A program made the position numbers and the translations under genes. The notes under the pieces were generated by a model. That model had not been told where the DNA came from, ran no database searches, and worked only from the letters and a program-made list of their open reading frames with translations. 64,000 nt of DNA from Saccharospirillum sp. (GTDB lineage Bacteria; Pseudomonadota; Gammaproteobacteria; Pseudomonadales; Natronospirillaceae): contig JAIUML010000024.1 in the NCBI GenBank assembly GCA_022565595.1, positions 1 through 64,000 of the forward strand. Direction: 5' to 3'. Of the stretch, positions 9,071-17,824 are shown one piece after another (the stretch's first letter is position 1; each line of letters begins with the position of its first letter).

Positions 9071-9102
9071 TTGACATTGTTAAAATGTGGCGTAACTTAA
9101 CA
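9071..9102. promoter_or_regulatory. Possible promoter and TetR operator between divergent genes
   Basis: The 112-base divergent spacer contains TTGACA (9071-9076) followed 16 bases later by TAACTT, a weak -10 for the oxygenase gene. Overlapping it are inverted arms TGTTAA (9078-9083) and TTAACA (9097-9102). This could be the autoregulatory site of the neighbouring TetR protein. The symmetry is short, so the call is tentative. Confidence 0.35.
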
Positions 9103-9132
9103 CCTACAAGATAACCCGTAGAGGAAGGCGCC

Positions 9133-10650
9133 ATGAGTGAATCCATCCATCTTACCCGTCGGAAAACATTGCAATTGGCCGCTGGCGGAGCTGTGTTACT
9201 CGGTCTCGGGCCTATGGGTTGTGTCAGTCAAACAAAGGCTCAACTGGAGGATGCGCCCGAGTGGTTACTGCCTTTGGCCAAATCCGAATCGGGTGGTCGC
9301 GATTACGCACCCCGGATAGAAGGGCAGGTGCCAAAGGCACTCAATGGGGCTTTGTATCGTAATGGTCCTGGCTTGTACGAGCGTTCAGGCCGACGCAAGA
9401 GGCACCTGCTGGATGGCGATGGCCTGGTGCAGCGGTTGTCTTTTGACAATGGCCGGGCTCGCTATCAAAACGCCTTTGTGCAAACACCCAAGTTTATTGC
9501 CGAAGAAGAGGCGCAACGCTATCTCTATTCCACCTGGACGACCCGACGAGCGGGTGGGCCCTTGCGCAACCTGGGCGGTGGGTCTATGGCACCTCAGGCG
9601 GGTGTCACGGTCTACCCGGTGGGTGACAAACTTTACGCTCTGGATGAAGCCAACCCCATCTTTGAAATAGACCCGCAAAGCCTGGATACCCTGGGGCAGA
9701 GAGTCATGGGGGAGCGTATGCCCAACGTCAAAGCTCACACCAAATTCGACCCGGTCACGGGCGAATGGCTGCTGGCAGGTCAGGATTTTGGTCGCACCAG
9801 TTCGATTCACTCTGTCAGCTATAACCAGGCGGGTCAACGTGGCTTTCAACAAAGCCTCGAAGGCCAACCGCTGATGTACTGGCACGATTTCCTGATCAGT
9901 GAACACTACTTTATTTTTGTGTTGCACCCTTGTGAGCTGGAACCCTTTGGCATGCTGGCCGGCTTGCGCAGTGTGGTCGACAGCCTGCGCTGGCGACCCG
10001 AGAAGGGTAACCGCATCGTGCTGATGCCAAGGGCGGGCGGTGAACCGCTGTACTATGAAGCCGAGGGTGCCTTCATGTGGCATGCACTGAATGCCTACGA
10101 GCGGGGTGACGAAATCATCGCCGACATTGTTACCTACGATAATCCAGATCACTTTATAGGTGAGAATGCACTCCTCCATACCCTGATGGAAGGCAAGATG
10201 GGCAACGCCGAGGAGCCCGGTAAACTGCGTCGCTACATCATCAACACCCGAACCGGTACGCTCAAGGAAGAGGTGTTGGACGATGGCAACCATGAGTTTC
10301 CCTTTGTGGATCCTCGTGTTGTCGCTCGCGAACATCGCATTGGTTATTACGCTTACTCGGGCATTGGTGCCATGCAGACCGGATTAAAGCGGCTGGACAT
10401 GCGTACGGGCCAGGACCAGGTGTTTGATTTTGGACCAGGCACTCATGTGGGCGAACCGGTGTTCGTCAATCAGCCGGGTGGGCAGATTGACGACGGTTGG
10501 TTAATCAGCCAGTGCCTGGATGGCGATAGCCGCAACACCTTTTTTGCGCTCTTTGATGCCAGCGATTTGGTGGGCGGGCCCTTGGCAATAATCTGGCTCG
10601 AGCATTCAGTACCCCTGAGTTTTCATGGCTGGTGGAAGGGCTTAGCCTGA
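9133..10650 (+). CDS. Carotenoid cleavage oxygenase family (RPE65-like), exported
   Basis: 505 aa. Non-haem iron dioxygenases of this family split double bonds in carotenoids, apocarotenoids or stilbenes. Iron-ligand histidines are visible near residue 201 (NVKAHTKF), 251 (YWHDFLISEH), 316 (MWHALNAYE) and 498 (LSFHGWW). The N-terminus MSESIHLTRRKTLQLAAGG has a twin-arginine signal, and GPMGC shortly after may be a lipoprotein-like cleavage site, though the -2 and -3 residues are not classical. No carotenoid synthesis genes are seen nearby, so the substrate may come from outside. Divergent from the TetR gene, which may control it. Confidence 0.9.
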   Translation: MSESIHLTRRKTLQLAAGGAVLLGLGPMGCVSQTKAQLEDAPEWLLPLAKSESGGRDYAPRIEGQVPKALNGALYRNGPGLYERSGRRKRHLLDGDGLVQRLSFDNGRARYQNAFVQTPKFIAEEEAQRYLYSTWTTRRAGGPLRNLGGGSMAPQAGVTVYPVGDKLYALDEANPIFEIDPQSLDTLGQRVMGERMPNVKAHTKFDPVTGEWLLAGQDFGRTSSIHSVSYNQAGQRGFQQSLEGQPLMYWHDFLISEHYFIFVLHPCELEPFGMLAGLRSVVDSLRWRPEKGNRIVLMPRAGGEPLYYEAEGAFMWHALNAYERGDEIIADIVTYDNPDHFIGENALLHTLMEGKMGNAEEPGKLRRYIINTRTGTLKEEVLDDGNHEFPFVDPRVVAREHRIGYYAYSGIGAMQTGLKRLDMRTGQDQVFDFGPGTHVGEPVFVNQPGGQIDDGWLISQCLDGDSRNTFFALFDASDLVGGPLAIIWLEHSVPLSFHGWWKGLA

Positions 10651-10697
10651 ACCAATCAGAGCCAGTTTCAGTCAATGAAAGCACCCCGTTATGGCGG

Positions 10698-11588
10698 TTA
10701 CAGTGTCCCCTTGAAGACGGTTACGCTGTAACCACCCATGCGTACGTCCGTTACCTGCCCGGAGGATTTTTCCACACGCCCAAACAATTCACTGGGCCGA
10801 CCCATATCCACCCCCTGCGCAATGCGCCAGGTCCATTCTCCCGAGGCCTGGTCGTTCAGGTGAGCAAGTAGGCCAATCAGGGCACAATTGGCGCTGCCGG
10901 TGGCGGGGTCTTCCAGTACCCCATCGAGTGGTGCAAACATTCGGGTGTGCAGATCAAAGTCGCCACCATCGCGAGTGTATAAATGGATGTCTGGCGTAAT
11001 GCCCTGATCACGCAACTCTTTCATGGCGTCAATATTCGGGCTGGCTTTGGCCAGGGCGGCACGCGATGTTACTTCTACCAATAGAAAGGGCAGCCCAACA
11101 GATACTTCCCGGGGAGCATGGTGATTGATGTCAACAAGTTCGGCCGGTAAGCCGATGGCTTTGGCTACCAAATCAGTGTCAGCAACCCTGCCGAGGCTCA
11201 GGGGTTCTGGTGCCAATAGTTCACAGAAAATCTGGTCTTTGGCATCGCGCTGAATATCGACCGGAACCAGTCCGGCTTTTTCTTCGAATACCACCTGGGC
11301 TCGGTCGCCCTCCCAGTTCAAATCTCCGTGCATGGCCAGAGTAAAGGCCGTGCCCACATTCGGATGCCCGGCAAAGGGAACCTCGATCTGGGGCGTAAAA
11401 ATGCGGACTTTGGCTGTGTGACCCTGCTCGGCCGGCAAGACGAAGGTGGTTTCTGAGTAGTTGAACTCACGCGCCAACTGTTGCATCTGCTCTGTGGAAA
11501 ACTCGTCCGCACCGAACACAACAGCCAACGGATTGCCGCCGAATCGTTCGCGCGTAAAGACGTCGCAGGTATAGTAAGTGATGCTCAT
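10698..11588 (-). CDS. PhzF-family isomerase-like protein
   Basis: 296 aa. The family shares the diaminopimelate epimerase fold; PhzF itself isomerises a phenazine precursor, but most members have unknown substrates. Signs are the opening YYTCDVFTRERFGGNPLAVV, NYSETTFV with the conserved Glu near residue 46, PFAGHPNVGTAF and the DPATGSANCALIG loop. The start follows AAGGAACGAAG. No phenazine genes lie around it, so a role in phenazine synthesis is unlikely. Confidence 0.9.
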   Translation of the reverse strand: MSITYYTCDVFTRERFGGNPLAVVFGADEFSTEQMQQLAREFNYSETTFVLPAEQGHTAKVRIFTPQIEVPFAGHPNVGTAFTLAMHGDLNWEGDRAQVVFEEKAGLVPVDIQRDAKDQIFCELLAPEPLSLGRVADTDLVAKAIGLPAELVDINHHAPREVSVGLPFLLVEVTSRAALAKASPNIDAMKELRDQGITPDIHLYTRDGGDFDLHTRMFAPLDGVLEDPATGSANCALIGLLAHLNDQASGEWTWRIAQGVDMGRPSELFGRVEKSSGQVTDVRMGGYSVTVFKGTL

Positions 11589-11735
11589 CTTCGTTCCTTC
11601 AGTTCAGAGAATTGTCTGGGTGCAATAGTATCGTTGGCCAGATTCAAGCCGAAAGGGGTATGGTAGGTTAAGCAGATAGGCAAAGACCAGCTAAATCGCT
11701 GAATTAAACAGCCGCTTTTTTCAGGAGTAATACCG

Positions 11736-11981
11736 ATGGTAGAGCACCAGACCGAGCAATCCCGTTTCGTCATCAACGTAGGCTCGCAGCAGGCCGTACT
11801 GAAATACGAGGAACATCATGGTGACATCGATTTTACGTCAACCTTTGTACCAGACAACTTGAGAGGGCAGGGCCATGCAGAGAAGCTGGTTCATGCTGGC
11901 CTCGCCTGGGCGCGTGAACAGGGGTACAACATTCAGGCCTCCTGCTGGTATGTCAGGTTATGGCTTGACCGAGGGCGATAA
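11736..11981 (+). CDS. Small GNAT-like N-acetyltransferase (NATD1/YjdJ type)
   Basis: 81 aa, about the usual size of this minimal acetyltransferase group. The acetyl-CoA loop is visible as VPDNLRGQGHAEKLVHAGL, followed by AREQGYNIQASCWYV. A ribosome binding site TCAGGAG precedes the start. Its 3' end overlaps the end of the opposing membrane-protein gene by 24 bases. Substrate unknown. Confidence 0.8.
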   Translation: MVEHQTEQSRFVINVGSQQAVLKYEEHHGDIDFTSTFVPDNLRGQGHAEKLVHAGLAWAREQGYNIQASCWYVRLWLDRGR

Positions 11982-12536
11982 CTGACGCCAGATGACAACC
12001 CCGGCCAGTAATAGCACCAGCAGGCACAGCGTCGCCACTAATAGCCATTTGATGCTGGTAACTGTACTGGCTATTTGAACCAGGCCTGGGTGCTCTGAAG
12101 GAAAGCGCAGAACCAGGCTGACCAGCAGGCCATTTTCCAGGAAATCAGCCAATACGGTCATTAAAGGCAACCAGCCGATTCTTCGGTACAAGCCCTGTTT
12201 CGGCATGGCCAGCCAGGCTAGCCAGGTTAGCAGAAAATAAAAGAATAGCCCGTAAGCCAGTGGGAAGAGGGTGTCGGCGATCAGGGAAAAAGCCACATAG
12301 AAACGCCGCCCGGCTTCAGTGAAATCGGCCGCCATTTGATAGAAAAGCTCTGGCGAATAATGCAGCAGCGCATCGAAAAAACCACTGCCTCCCGACAAGG
12401 TTTCCAGCCGGCCAGCACCCCAGGGCATGATCAGAAACATGAAGATGGCGACATCCACGGCCGCCACCAGCGCCCAGAAACCATAGGACTTTTGCATAAA
12501 GGTTGGTGCCGGTGGCCGGGTGCCTTTGCTGTTCAT
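11958..12536 (-). CDS. Hypothetical integral membrane protein
   Basis: 192 aa from ATG 12536. The frame continues upstream into the preceding gene, but that part has no hydrophobic pattern and is shadowed by the saccharopine dehydrogenase-like gene. About four hydrophobic stretches are seen: ALVAAVDVAIFMFLIMPWG, the LIADTLFPLAYGLFFYFLLTW region, LPLMTVLADFLENGLLVSLVL and KWLLVATLCLLVLLLAGVV. It starts 8 bases after the stop of the upstream gene, so the two are probably co-transcribed. I do not recognise a family. Confidence 0.75.
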   Translation of the reverse strand: MNSKGTRPPAPTFMQKSYGFWALVAAVDVAIFMFLIMPWGAGRLETLSGGSGFFDALLHYSPELFYQMAADFTEAGRRFYVAFSLIADTLFPLAYGLFFYFLLTWLAWLAMPKQGLYRRIGWLPLMTVLADFLENGLLVSLVLRFPSEHPGLVQIASTVTSIKWLLVATLCLLVLLLAGVVIWRQLSPSVKP

Positions 12537-12544
12537 TGAAAGGC

Positions 12545-13606
12545 TCAATCGTTGAAAACCAGTGGGGTGACACCGGGCAGGGCCCAGACAAAATCCGGCC
12601 CCATCAATTGGGAGGGCGTAATGCTGCCCGTGGCGCTCACGTCTCCCGCGAGCACTGCCTGAACGATGGCAAGCGGCGCGGTAATGGTCAAGTCGTAGCC
12701 GTTGGGTGTATCGAAATGGGCGCTCACAGCCTTGCCCTGGGCATTGCGCACTTCGCCCCAGAGGTCGGTGCGGGTTTTGGCGCGCTGCTCTGCACTGGGC
12801 CCTTTTACCGATTTGGTGATCCGGTTTTTCATCAAGCTTTGTACCCAACCCATGCCTAAAAACCAGCGCAGTGATTGCAGGCGCCGAATGCGCGTCACCG
12901 TGCGTTTGGCGACCGGTACATAAACGGTGACATTGGCAATGCCCGTGCTGACAAAGGCGGTGCTGACATCCCCCCAGGGAATGCTCATGGCCGTGCGCTG
13001 TTTGCCGCCCATGGGCAATTCACGAGTCAGCAATGGTGTTTCCACAATACGTCCATCGCGTCGTACCTTGGTCAAACCGGCCATGCCCTCAACGGATGTT
13101 TTCGCTGTACCGGGGCTCATCGAACCGCCGGCCTTGAACGCCAGGTCGAGCTCTGTCGCATCCGGCAAAGCGGCCTTCAATTTCGCTGCCAGGCAATCGG
13201 TTGGCACCACATCAAAGCCGACTCCCGGGCATACCATGACTCCTGCATCACGGGCACGTTGAGCAATGGCTGCGGAGTGGGCGTGTTCTAAAACGTCGAT
13301 CTCCCCGGTAATGTCAAAATAGTGCGTCCGGGTGTTCAGGCAGGCCTCAAGCATGGGAGCCGAGGTCGCCGAAAAGGGCCCAGCGCAGTGCAACACCAGT
13401 TCAACATCAGCCAACGCCGCTTCCAGCCCTTTTGAATCCGATAAATCAACCACCCGAGCTTCAAGCCCCAGCTCAGTCGCCAGCGCTTTCACCTTGTCCG
13501 CGCTACGCCCAGCCAGAACGGGTTTCAAACCCCTGGTGGCCGCCTCACGAGCGATCAATTCACCACTGTATCCGTAGGCACCATAAATCATCCAATTGGT
13601 AGTCAT
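12545..13606 (-). CDS. Saccharopine dehydrogenase-like NAD(P)-dependent oxidoreductase
   Basis: 353 aa. The Rossmann motif GAYGYSG is at residues 9-15, then LAGRS and a central block CAGPFSATSAPMLEACL and THYFDITGEIDVLE, typical of the saccharopine dehydrogenase-like and trans-acting enoyl reductase group. The start MTTNWMIYG (13606) is preferred over an ATG four codons upstream because GGAG lies 7 bases before it. It probably forms a two-gene unit with the membrane protein. The true substrate is unknown; lysine metabolism should not be assumed. Confidence 0.85.
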   Translation of the reverse strand: MTTNWMIYGAYGYSGELIAREAATRGLKPVLAGRSADKVKALATELGLEARVVDLSDSKGLEAALADVELVLHCAGPFSATSAPMLEACLNTRTHYFDITGEIDVLEHAHSAAIAQRARDAGVMVCPGVGFDVVPTDCLAAKLKAALPDATELDLAFKAGGSMSPGTAKTSVEGMAGLTKVRRDGRIVETPLLTRELPMGGKQRTAMSIPWGDVSTAFVSTGIANVTVYVPVAKRTVTRIRRLQSLRWFLGMGWVQSLMKNRITKSVKGPSAEQRAKTRTDLWGEVRNAQGKAVSAHFDTPNGYDLTITAPLAIVQAVLAGDVSATGSITPSQLMGPDFVWALPGVTPLVFND

Positions 13607-13659
13607 ATAGTTCTCCATATTCGTTGCTTAAACCTCAACCAAAGTTGCTAATCGGCATT

Positions 13660-13717
13660 GGCCCGCGTCGGCTACCGGTGATGCCTCTACCTATTAGCGT
13701 TCACCGGAAGTAGCCAC
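13660..13717. repeat. Shortened copy of the multi-hairpin repeat, reverse orientation
   Basis: On the minus strand, GAGGCATCACCGGTAGCC followed by GACGCGGGCC (13660-13687) matches the tail of element B at 18623-18650 with two differences. Here the opposite arm is TCACCGGAAGTAGCC (13701-13715), pairing with GGCTACCGGTGA across a two-base bulge, and the large inner hairpins are missing. It fills the space between the saccharopine dehydrogenase-like gene and the LysR gene. Confidence 0.55.
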
Positions 13718-13734
13718 AGTACTGAATAAATCGA

Positions 13735-14637
13735 CTAAGCATCCAGACTGCGAATGACCTCATTTCTAAGCCACTTGCTTCCCGCATCTTCCGTCCGCGA
13801 ACGATGCCAATACATGAACACCGACAACGACAACCCCGGCACCGGAAAGGATGCCATTGAAAATGGTATCAATTCCCGAATCTGGGCAATGAAGACTTCT
13901 GGAACCGTCAGCAGGCAATCCGTCTGCGAGACCACCTGGCAAGCCGTCCAGACACTCTGGCAGCGTAATGCAATATCTCGCTGATGCCCAAGGTATTGCA
14001 GGCACTCATCTTCAAGACCTGGCCCATCGACTCTCCGACTCACTAATAAATGTCGTTGTGCCAGATAGGTCTCCAGAGTCAATCTGGCGGCCAATGCCGG
14101 GTGGTCTGGCCTTGCTATCACCACATAGTCGGACTGCAGTACCCGTTGCTGCTCGATCTGTTCGTTCACATGCACGCTGGCATCGAGTGCCAAATCCAAT
14201 CTCGTATTCAAGAGTCCATCGAGCAGGGCAGAGCGAGAAACTGCCTGGCTGGCCACACTCAGGTGTGGTGCATCCTGCGCGATGCGCGTCATCAACCCCG
14301 GCAGCATGATGTTTTCAAAGGCGTTGTTCAGACCGATGACGAAAGACTGGGTGCTGGTCTGCGGGTCGAACCGGTCGAGGTTGGCCAGGGCGCGGCTCAG
14401 GCTCTGCCAGGCCGATTCGGTGCTGGACAGAAAGCGCTCGGTCTGTGCCGTTGGCACCAGGGTACGGCCACGGCGTTCGAACACCGGGTCGTCCAGGCGA
14501 TCGCGCAGGCGTTTCAATGCATGGCTGATGGCTGGTTGGGAAACATGCAGGATTTCTGCAGCGCGTGTTGTGGATCGGCACTCATTCAACACCCGCATCA
14601 CCACCAGCAGATTCAGATCCAGGCTTTCTATATTCAT
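13735..14637 (-). CDS. LysR-family regulator of the divergent acyl-CoA dehydrogenase operon
   Basis: 300 aa. N-terminal winged helix-turn-helix with TTRAAEILHVSQPAISHALKRL at about residues 21-42, then a periplasmic-binding-protein-like effector domain. The family opening MNIESLDLNLLVVM resembles the NodD/PcpR/NahR branch. It diverges from the acyl-CoA dehydrogenase gene with a 100-base spacer that carries repeated TAGAATT words, the expected arrangement for a LysR activator and its target. The inducer is not known. Confidence 0.92.
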   Translation of the reverse strand: MNIESLDLNLLVVMRVLNECRSTTRAAEILHVSQPAISHALKRLRDRLDDPVFERRGRTLVPTAQTERFLSSTESAWQSLSRALANLDRFDPQTSTQSFVIGLNNAFENIMLPGLMTRIAQDAPHLSVASQAVSRSALLDGLLNTRLDLALDASVHVNEQIEQQRVLQSDYVVIARPDHPALAARLTLETYLAQRHLLVSRRVDGPGLEDECLQYLGHQRDIALRCQSVWTACQVVSQTDCLLTVPEVFIAQIRELIPFSMASFPVPGLSLSVFMYWHRSRTEDAGSKWLRNEVIRSLDA

Positions 14638-14652
14638 CCTGTATTCGTCAGC

Positions 14653-14692
14653 CTAATAGAATTTGATTAGTAGAATTCATTATTTTTATACA
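14653..14692 (+). promoter_or_regulatory. Promoter with tandem LysR-like sites before the acyl-CoA dehydrogenase gene
   Basis: TTGATT (14663-14668) and TATACA (14687-14692) are separated by 18 bases. The words TAGAATTTGAT and TAGAATTCATT occur in tandem, about 15 bases apart, overlapping the -35 region. That arrangement suits binding of the divergent LysR protein. Confidence 0.45.
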
Positions 14693-14737
14693 TTGTGATG
14701 GACTAGACTGCAAGCATCGAATGACACGAGAGATGAC

Positions 14738-15955
14738 ATGCTTTACGACCTCAGTGACCGCGCACAGCAAGTTCTGGCCCGGGTACAGGCGCGTGTTGAA
14801 GACGCCATCATCCCCCTCGAGCCGGCTTTCGCCGCCGCGATGAAGTCGCCCGATAGAAGCTGGGCGTTGATGCCAGAACTGGAGGCGCTGAAGCACCAGA
14901 GCCAAAAAGAAGGCCTATGGAACCTCTTTTTGCCAGACCCGGAACGTGGTGCCGGATTCAGTAACTACGAATACGCCTTTATGGCCGAAGCCATGGGGCG
15001 CAGCCTCTTGGCCCCTGAAGTGTTCAATTGCAATGCACCTGATACCGGCAACATGGAAGTATTGCATCATTACGGCAATGCCGAGCAGCAGGCGCAGTGG
15101 CTGACGCTCTTGCTCAAGGGTGAGATCCGCTCGGCGTTCTGCATGACCGAGCCCGATGTGGCGTCCTCCGACGCAACCAACATGCAAGCGACAGTGCGTC
15201 TGGATGGTAATGAGCTGGTGCTGAATGGTCGCAAGTGGTGGAGCACAGGCGTGGCTCACCCCAACTGTGAATTGTTGATATTCATGGGACGCTCAAGCGA
15301 TACGGGGCATCGTCACCGTCAGCACTCCATGGTATTGGTACCGAAGAATCACCCTGGTGTGCGCGTCGAACGTCTGCTCAGTGTTTTTGGCAGTGAACAT
15401 CTGCCCTATGGGCATGGTGTGGTTGAGTTCAATCAGGTGCGGTTGCCGAAAACGGCTTTGCTGGTTGGCGAAGGCGCCGGCTTCGAGATTGCTCAAGGGC
15501 GGCTGGGGCCAGGTCGGATACATCACGCCATGCGTGCCATCGGCGCGGCCGAACGTTTACTGAAAATGATGATCGAACGTGGCCTCGAACGTCAGGCTTT
15601 CGGCAAGCAACTGATTGACCTGGGCGGTAACCGCGAACGTATCGCCAACCATCGCATGGCCATCAATCAGGCCAGACTTTTGTGCTTGCATACGGCCCGC
15701 ATTATCGATAAGCATGGGGTACGCAAGGCCCTGTCTGAGGTCGCTCAGATCAAGATCGTTGCCGCCAACCTGATGCAACAGGTCGCGGACGATGCCATCC
15801 AGATGTACGGCGGCGCAGGGGTAGACGATGCGCTGCCTTTGGGTGAGTTCTGGGCAGCGGGCCGGGTGTTGCGTCTGGCGGATGGTCCCGATGAAGTGCA
15901 CCGGGGCACCATTGCCAAACTGGAACTCAAACCTTATCTGGATGCCAGAAAATGA
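14738..15955 (+). CDS. Acyl-CoA dehydrogenase (ACAD10/11-like)
   Basis: 405 aa flavoprotein. It takes two hydrogens from an acyl-CoA, passing electrons to ETF. Recognisable parts are FCMTEPDVASSDATNMQ, GRKWWSTG, the RQAFGKQLIDLGGNRERIA helix, MYGGAGVDDALPL and the C-terminal ADGPDEVHRGTIAKLEL. The combination with a phosphotransferase and an SDR in one operon is that of the ACAD10/11 and LvaC group, which handles 4-hydroxy acids. First gene of a four-gene run with overlapping starts and stops. Confidence 0.92.
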   Translation: MLYDLSDRAQQVLARVQARVEDAIIPLEPAFAAAMKSPDRSWALMPELEALKHQSQKEGLWNLFLPDPERGAGFSNYEYAFMAEAMGRSLLAPEVFNCNAPDTGNMEVLHHYGNAEQQAQWLTLLLKGEIRSAFCMTEPDVASSDATNMQATVRLDGNELVLNGRKWWSTGVAHPNCELLIFMGRSSDTGHRHRQHSMVLVPKNHPGVRVERLLSVFGSEHLPYGHGVVEFNQVRLPKTALLVGEGAGFEIAQGRLGPGRIHHAMRAIGAAERLLKMMIERGLERQAFGKQLIDLGGNRERIANHRMAINQARLLCLHTARIIDKHGVRKALSEVAQIKIVAANLMQQVADDAIQMYGGAGVDDALPLGEFWAAGRVLRLADGPDEVHRGTIAKLELKPYLDARK

Positions 15956-16779
15956 CGCTAAACTCCAACGCTGAAACCGTGGTAATTACCGGTGGCGTCA
16001 GTGGCCTTGGGCTGGCTCTGGCACGTTTTCATGCACGCAGAGGGGACCAACTGATACTGGTCGATCGTTCAGCCGAAGCCAGCGAAGCGGCGCTGTCGCA
16101 ACTGGATGGCCAGGCGCACTTCATAAAAGCCGACCTGACCGATATCGAGGCCTGCGACCGATTGCAGCGACAGGTCGCCGCCATTACCCCAACACTGAAT
16201 CGCCTCTACAACAACGCTGGCATCGCCGGCAGCGTCGGCCTGATGGAACATCAAACCGATGCCAACTGGCAGGCCGTATTCGGCATCAACCTCTTTGCCC
16301 CTGTGCGCCTGACTCGCTTGTTACTGCCCTTGCTGAAGGCGGCACCCAAAGCACAGATCGTCAACATCGCCTCCGTCGGCGGCTTGATGTGCGCCAGCCA
16401 TATGTCCGCCTACAGCGCCAGCAAGGCGGCACTGATTTCGCTGTCGGAAACCCTCGATAAAGAGCTGGCGCATGACAACATCAGCGTCACCGTTGCTTGC
16501 CCAGCTTTTTTCAAGACTCAGTTGACCAACAGCATCCCCCCTCAGGAAGTCAAGGCCCGAGCCCGAGTGGAAAAACTGATGGCCAGTGGCAAGCTCAACG
16601 CCGACCAGGTCGCCGCTCTGATTGCCAGCACCGCCGACAAGGGGCAATTCATGGCGTTGCCACACGCACGAGAACGCTGGTTGTGGTACTTGAAGCGCCT
16701 GTCCTACCCGCTGTTCCGAAAAGTACTGATTAGCCAGCAGCCCATGCCTGTTGCAGCGAAGGAGAAAACCCATGTCTGA
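15952..16779 (+). CDS. Short-chain dehydrogenase/reductase
   Basis: 275 aa. NAD(P)-binding TGGVSGLG near residues 13-20, NNAG (LYNNAGIAG) near 87, active-site Ser in NIASVGG and the catalytic AYSASKAAL pair. Starts with an ATGA overlap on the acyl-CoA dehydrogenase stop. In this operon it probably oxidises or reduces a hydroxyacyl or ketoacyl intermediate; the direction is not evident. Confidence 0.9.
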   Translation: MTLNSNAETVVITGGVSGLGLALARFHARRGDQLILVDRSAEASEAALSQLDGQAHFIKADLTDIEACDRLQRQVAAITPTLNRLYNNAGIAGSVGLMEHQTDANWQAVFGINLFAPVRLTRLLLPLLKAAPKAQIVNIASVGGLMCASHMSAYSASKAALISLSETLDKELAHDNISVTVACPAFFKTQLTNSIPPQEVKARARVEKLMASGKLNADQVAALIASTADKGQFMALPHARERWLWYLKRLSYPLFRKVLISQQPMPVAAKEKTHV

Positions 16780-17824
16780 ACAGGATGCCACCATCGCCAT
16801 GCGCAAAGGCGAGGCCATCGACATTGAAGCCCTGGATGCCGAACTGAAAGCCCATCTTCCCGGCCTGAACGGAACACCTGACGTTACTCAGTTCCCGGGT
16901 GGCGCCTCCAACCTGACCTATCGACTGGCCTACCCGGAAACAACACTGATTCTGCGCCGCCCACCCTTTGGCCCCCTACCCAAGGGTGCGCACAACATGC
17001 TGCGCGAAGCCCAATGGATACAAGCGATCAAGCCACACTATGTACTGGCACCAGAGGTTCAACTGATCGTTGAAGACTCCAAAGCACTGGGTTGCGATTA
17101 CTACATCATGACCGAACTCAAGGGCCTGATACTGCGCAGAAAACCACCGGCCACCCCCGAACTCACCCCAGATCGCTGTGACCAACTCTGCCATACCTAC
17201 ATTCAAGGCCTGGTGGATCTGCACGCTATTGATGCAGACCAGGCTGGCCTGAGCCACCTCGGCAAAGGCGCAGGCTATATCCAGAGACAGGTTAATAGCT
17301 GGACAGAACGCCTCGCTAAAGCGCAAACTCCCGACGTACCGGATTTTGCGCCTATCGGCGAATGGCTGGCCGAACAGCAACCGGACGATCTGAGTAACGG
17401 CCTGATCCACAACGACTACCGCTTCGACAACCTCGTGCTGGACCCGGAAAGCCTCGATATCCGCGGCGTCCTCGATTGGGAACTCGCTACCCTCGGCGAC
17501 CCCCTGATGGACCTCGGCACCGCCCTGGCCTACTGGGTAGAAGCCGACGACCACCCAGCCATGCTCGCCATTCGGCCACAACCTACTCATTTGCCGGGCA
17601 TGTTCAAACGCGAGCAACTCATACAAGCCTACTTCGAAAAAAGCGGTCTCACCCCGGTCGACTTCCACTTCTACGAAGTCTTCGGGCTGTTTCGCCTGGC
17701 CGGTATACTGCAACAAATCTATGCACGCTTTTACCAGGGCCAGACACAGGACCCACGCTTCGCAGGCTTCGGCCAGGTTGTCAGCCACCTGCACCAACGC
17801 TGCCAGCAGGCAATGAACCCATGA
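16772..17824 (+). CDS. ACAD10/11-type phosphotransferase (aminoglycoside phosphotransferase fold)
   Basis: 350 aa from ATG 16772, after AAGGAG and overlapping the previous stop by 8 bases. Kinase-like features: FPGGASNLTYRL as the nucleotide loop, LIHNDYRFDNLVLD as the catalytic loop with Asp, and VLDWELATLGDPLMDLG for metal binding. In the levulinate (lva) pathway and in human ACAD10/11, proteins of this kind phosphorylate the 4-hydroxyl of acyl-CoAs so that the partner dehydrogenase can remove it. Antibiotic resistance is not implied. Confidence 0.88.
   Translation: MSEQDATIAMRKGEAIDIEALDAELKAHLPGLNGTPDVTQFPGGASNLTYRLAYPETTLILRRPPFGPLPKGAHNMLREAQWIQAIKPHYVLAPEVQLIVEDSKALGCDYYIMTELKGLILRRKPPATPELTPDRCDQLCHTYIQGLVDLHAIDADQAGLSHLGKGAGYIQRQVNSWTERLAKAQTPDVPDFAPIGEWLAEQQPDDLSNGLIHNDYRFDNLVLDPESLDIRGVLDWELATLGDPLMDLGTALAYWVEADDHPAMLAIRPQPTHLPGMFKREQLIQAYFEKSGLTPVDFHFYEVFGLFRLAGILQQIYARFYQGQTQDPRFAGFGQVVSHLHQRCQQAMNP

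Noticed and set aside
9385-10335. A long open frame opposite the carotenoid oxygenase gene
   Set aside because: Completely inside a well-supported gene; no protein family pattern or start signal.
10698-11588. Phenazine biosynthesis locus
   Set aside because: Only a PhzF-family gene is present; this family is widespread outside phenazine producers.
16772-17824. Aminoglycoside resistance determinant
   Set aside because: The fold is that of aminoglycoside phosphotransferases, but the operon with acyl-CoA dehydrogenase and SDR fits the ACAD10/11 group, which acts on acyl-CoAs.
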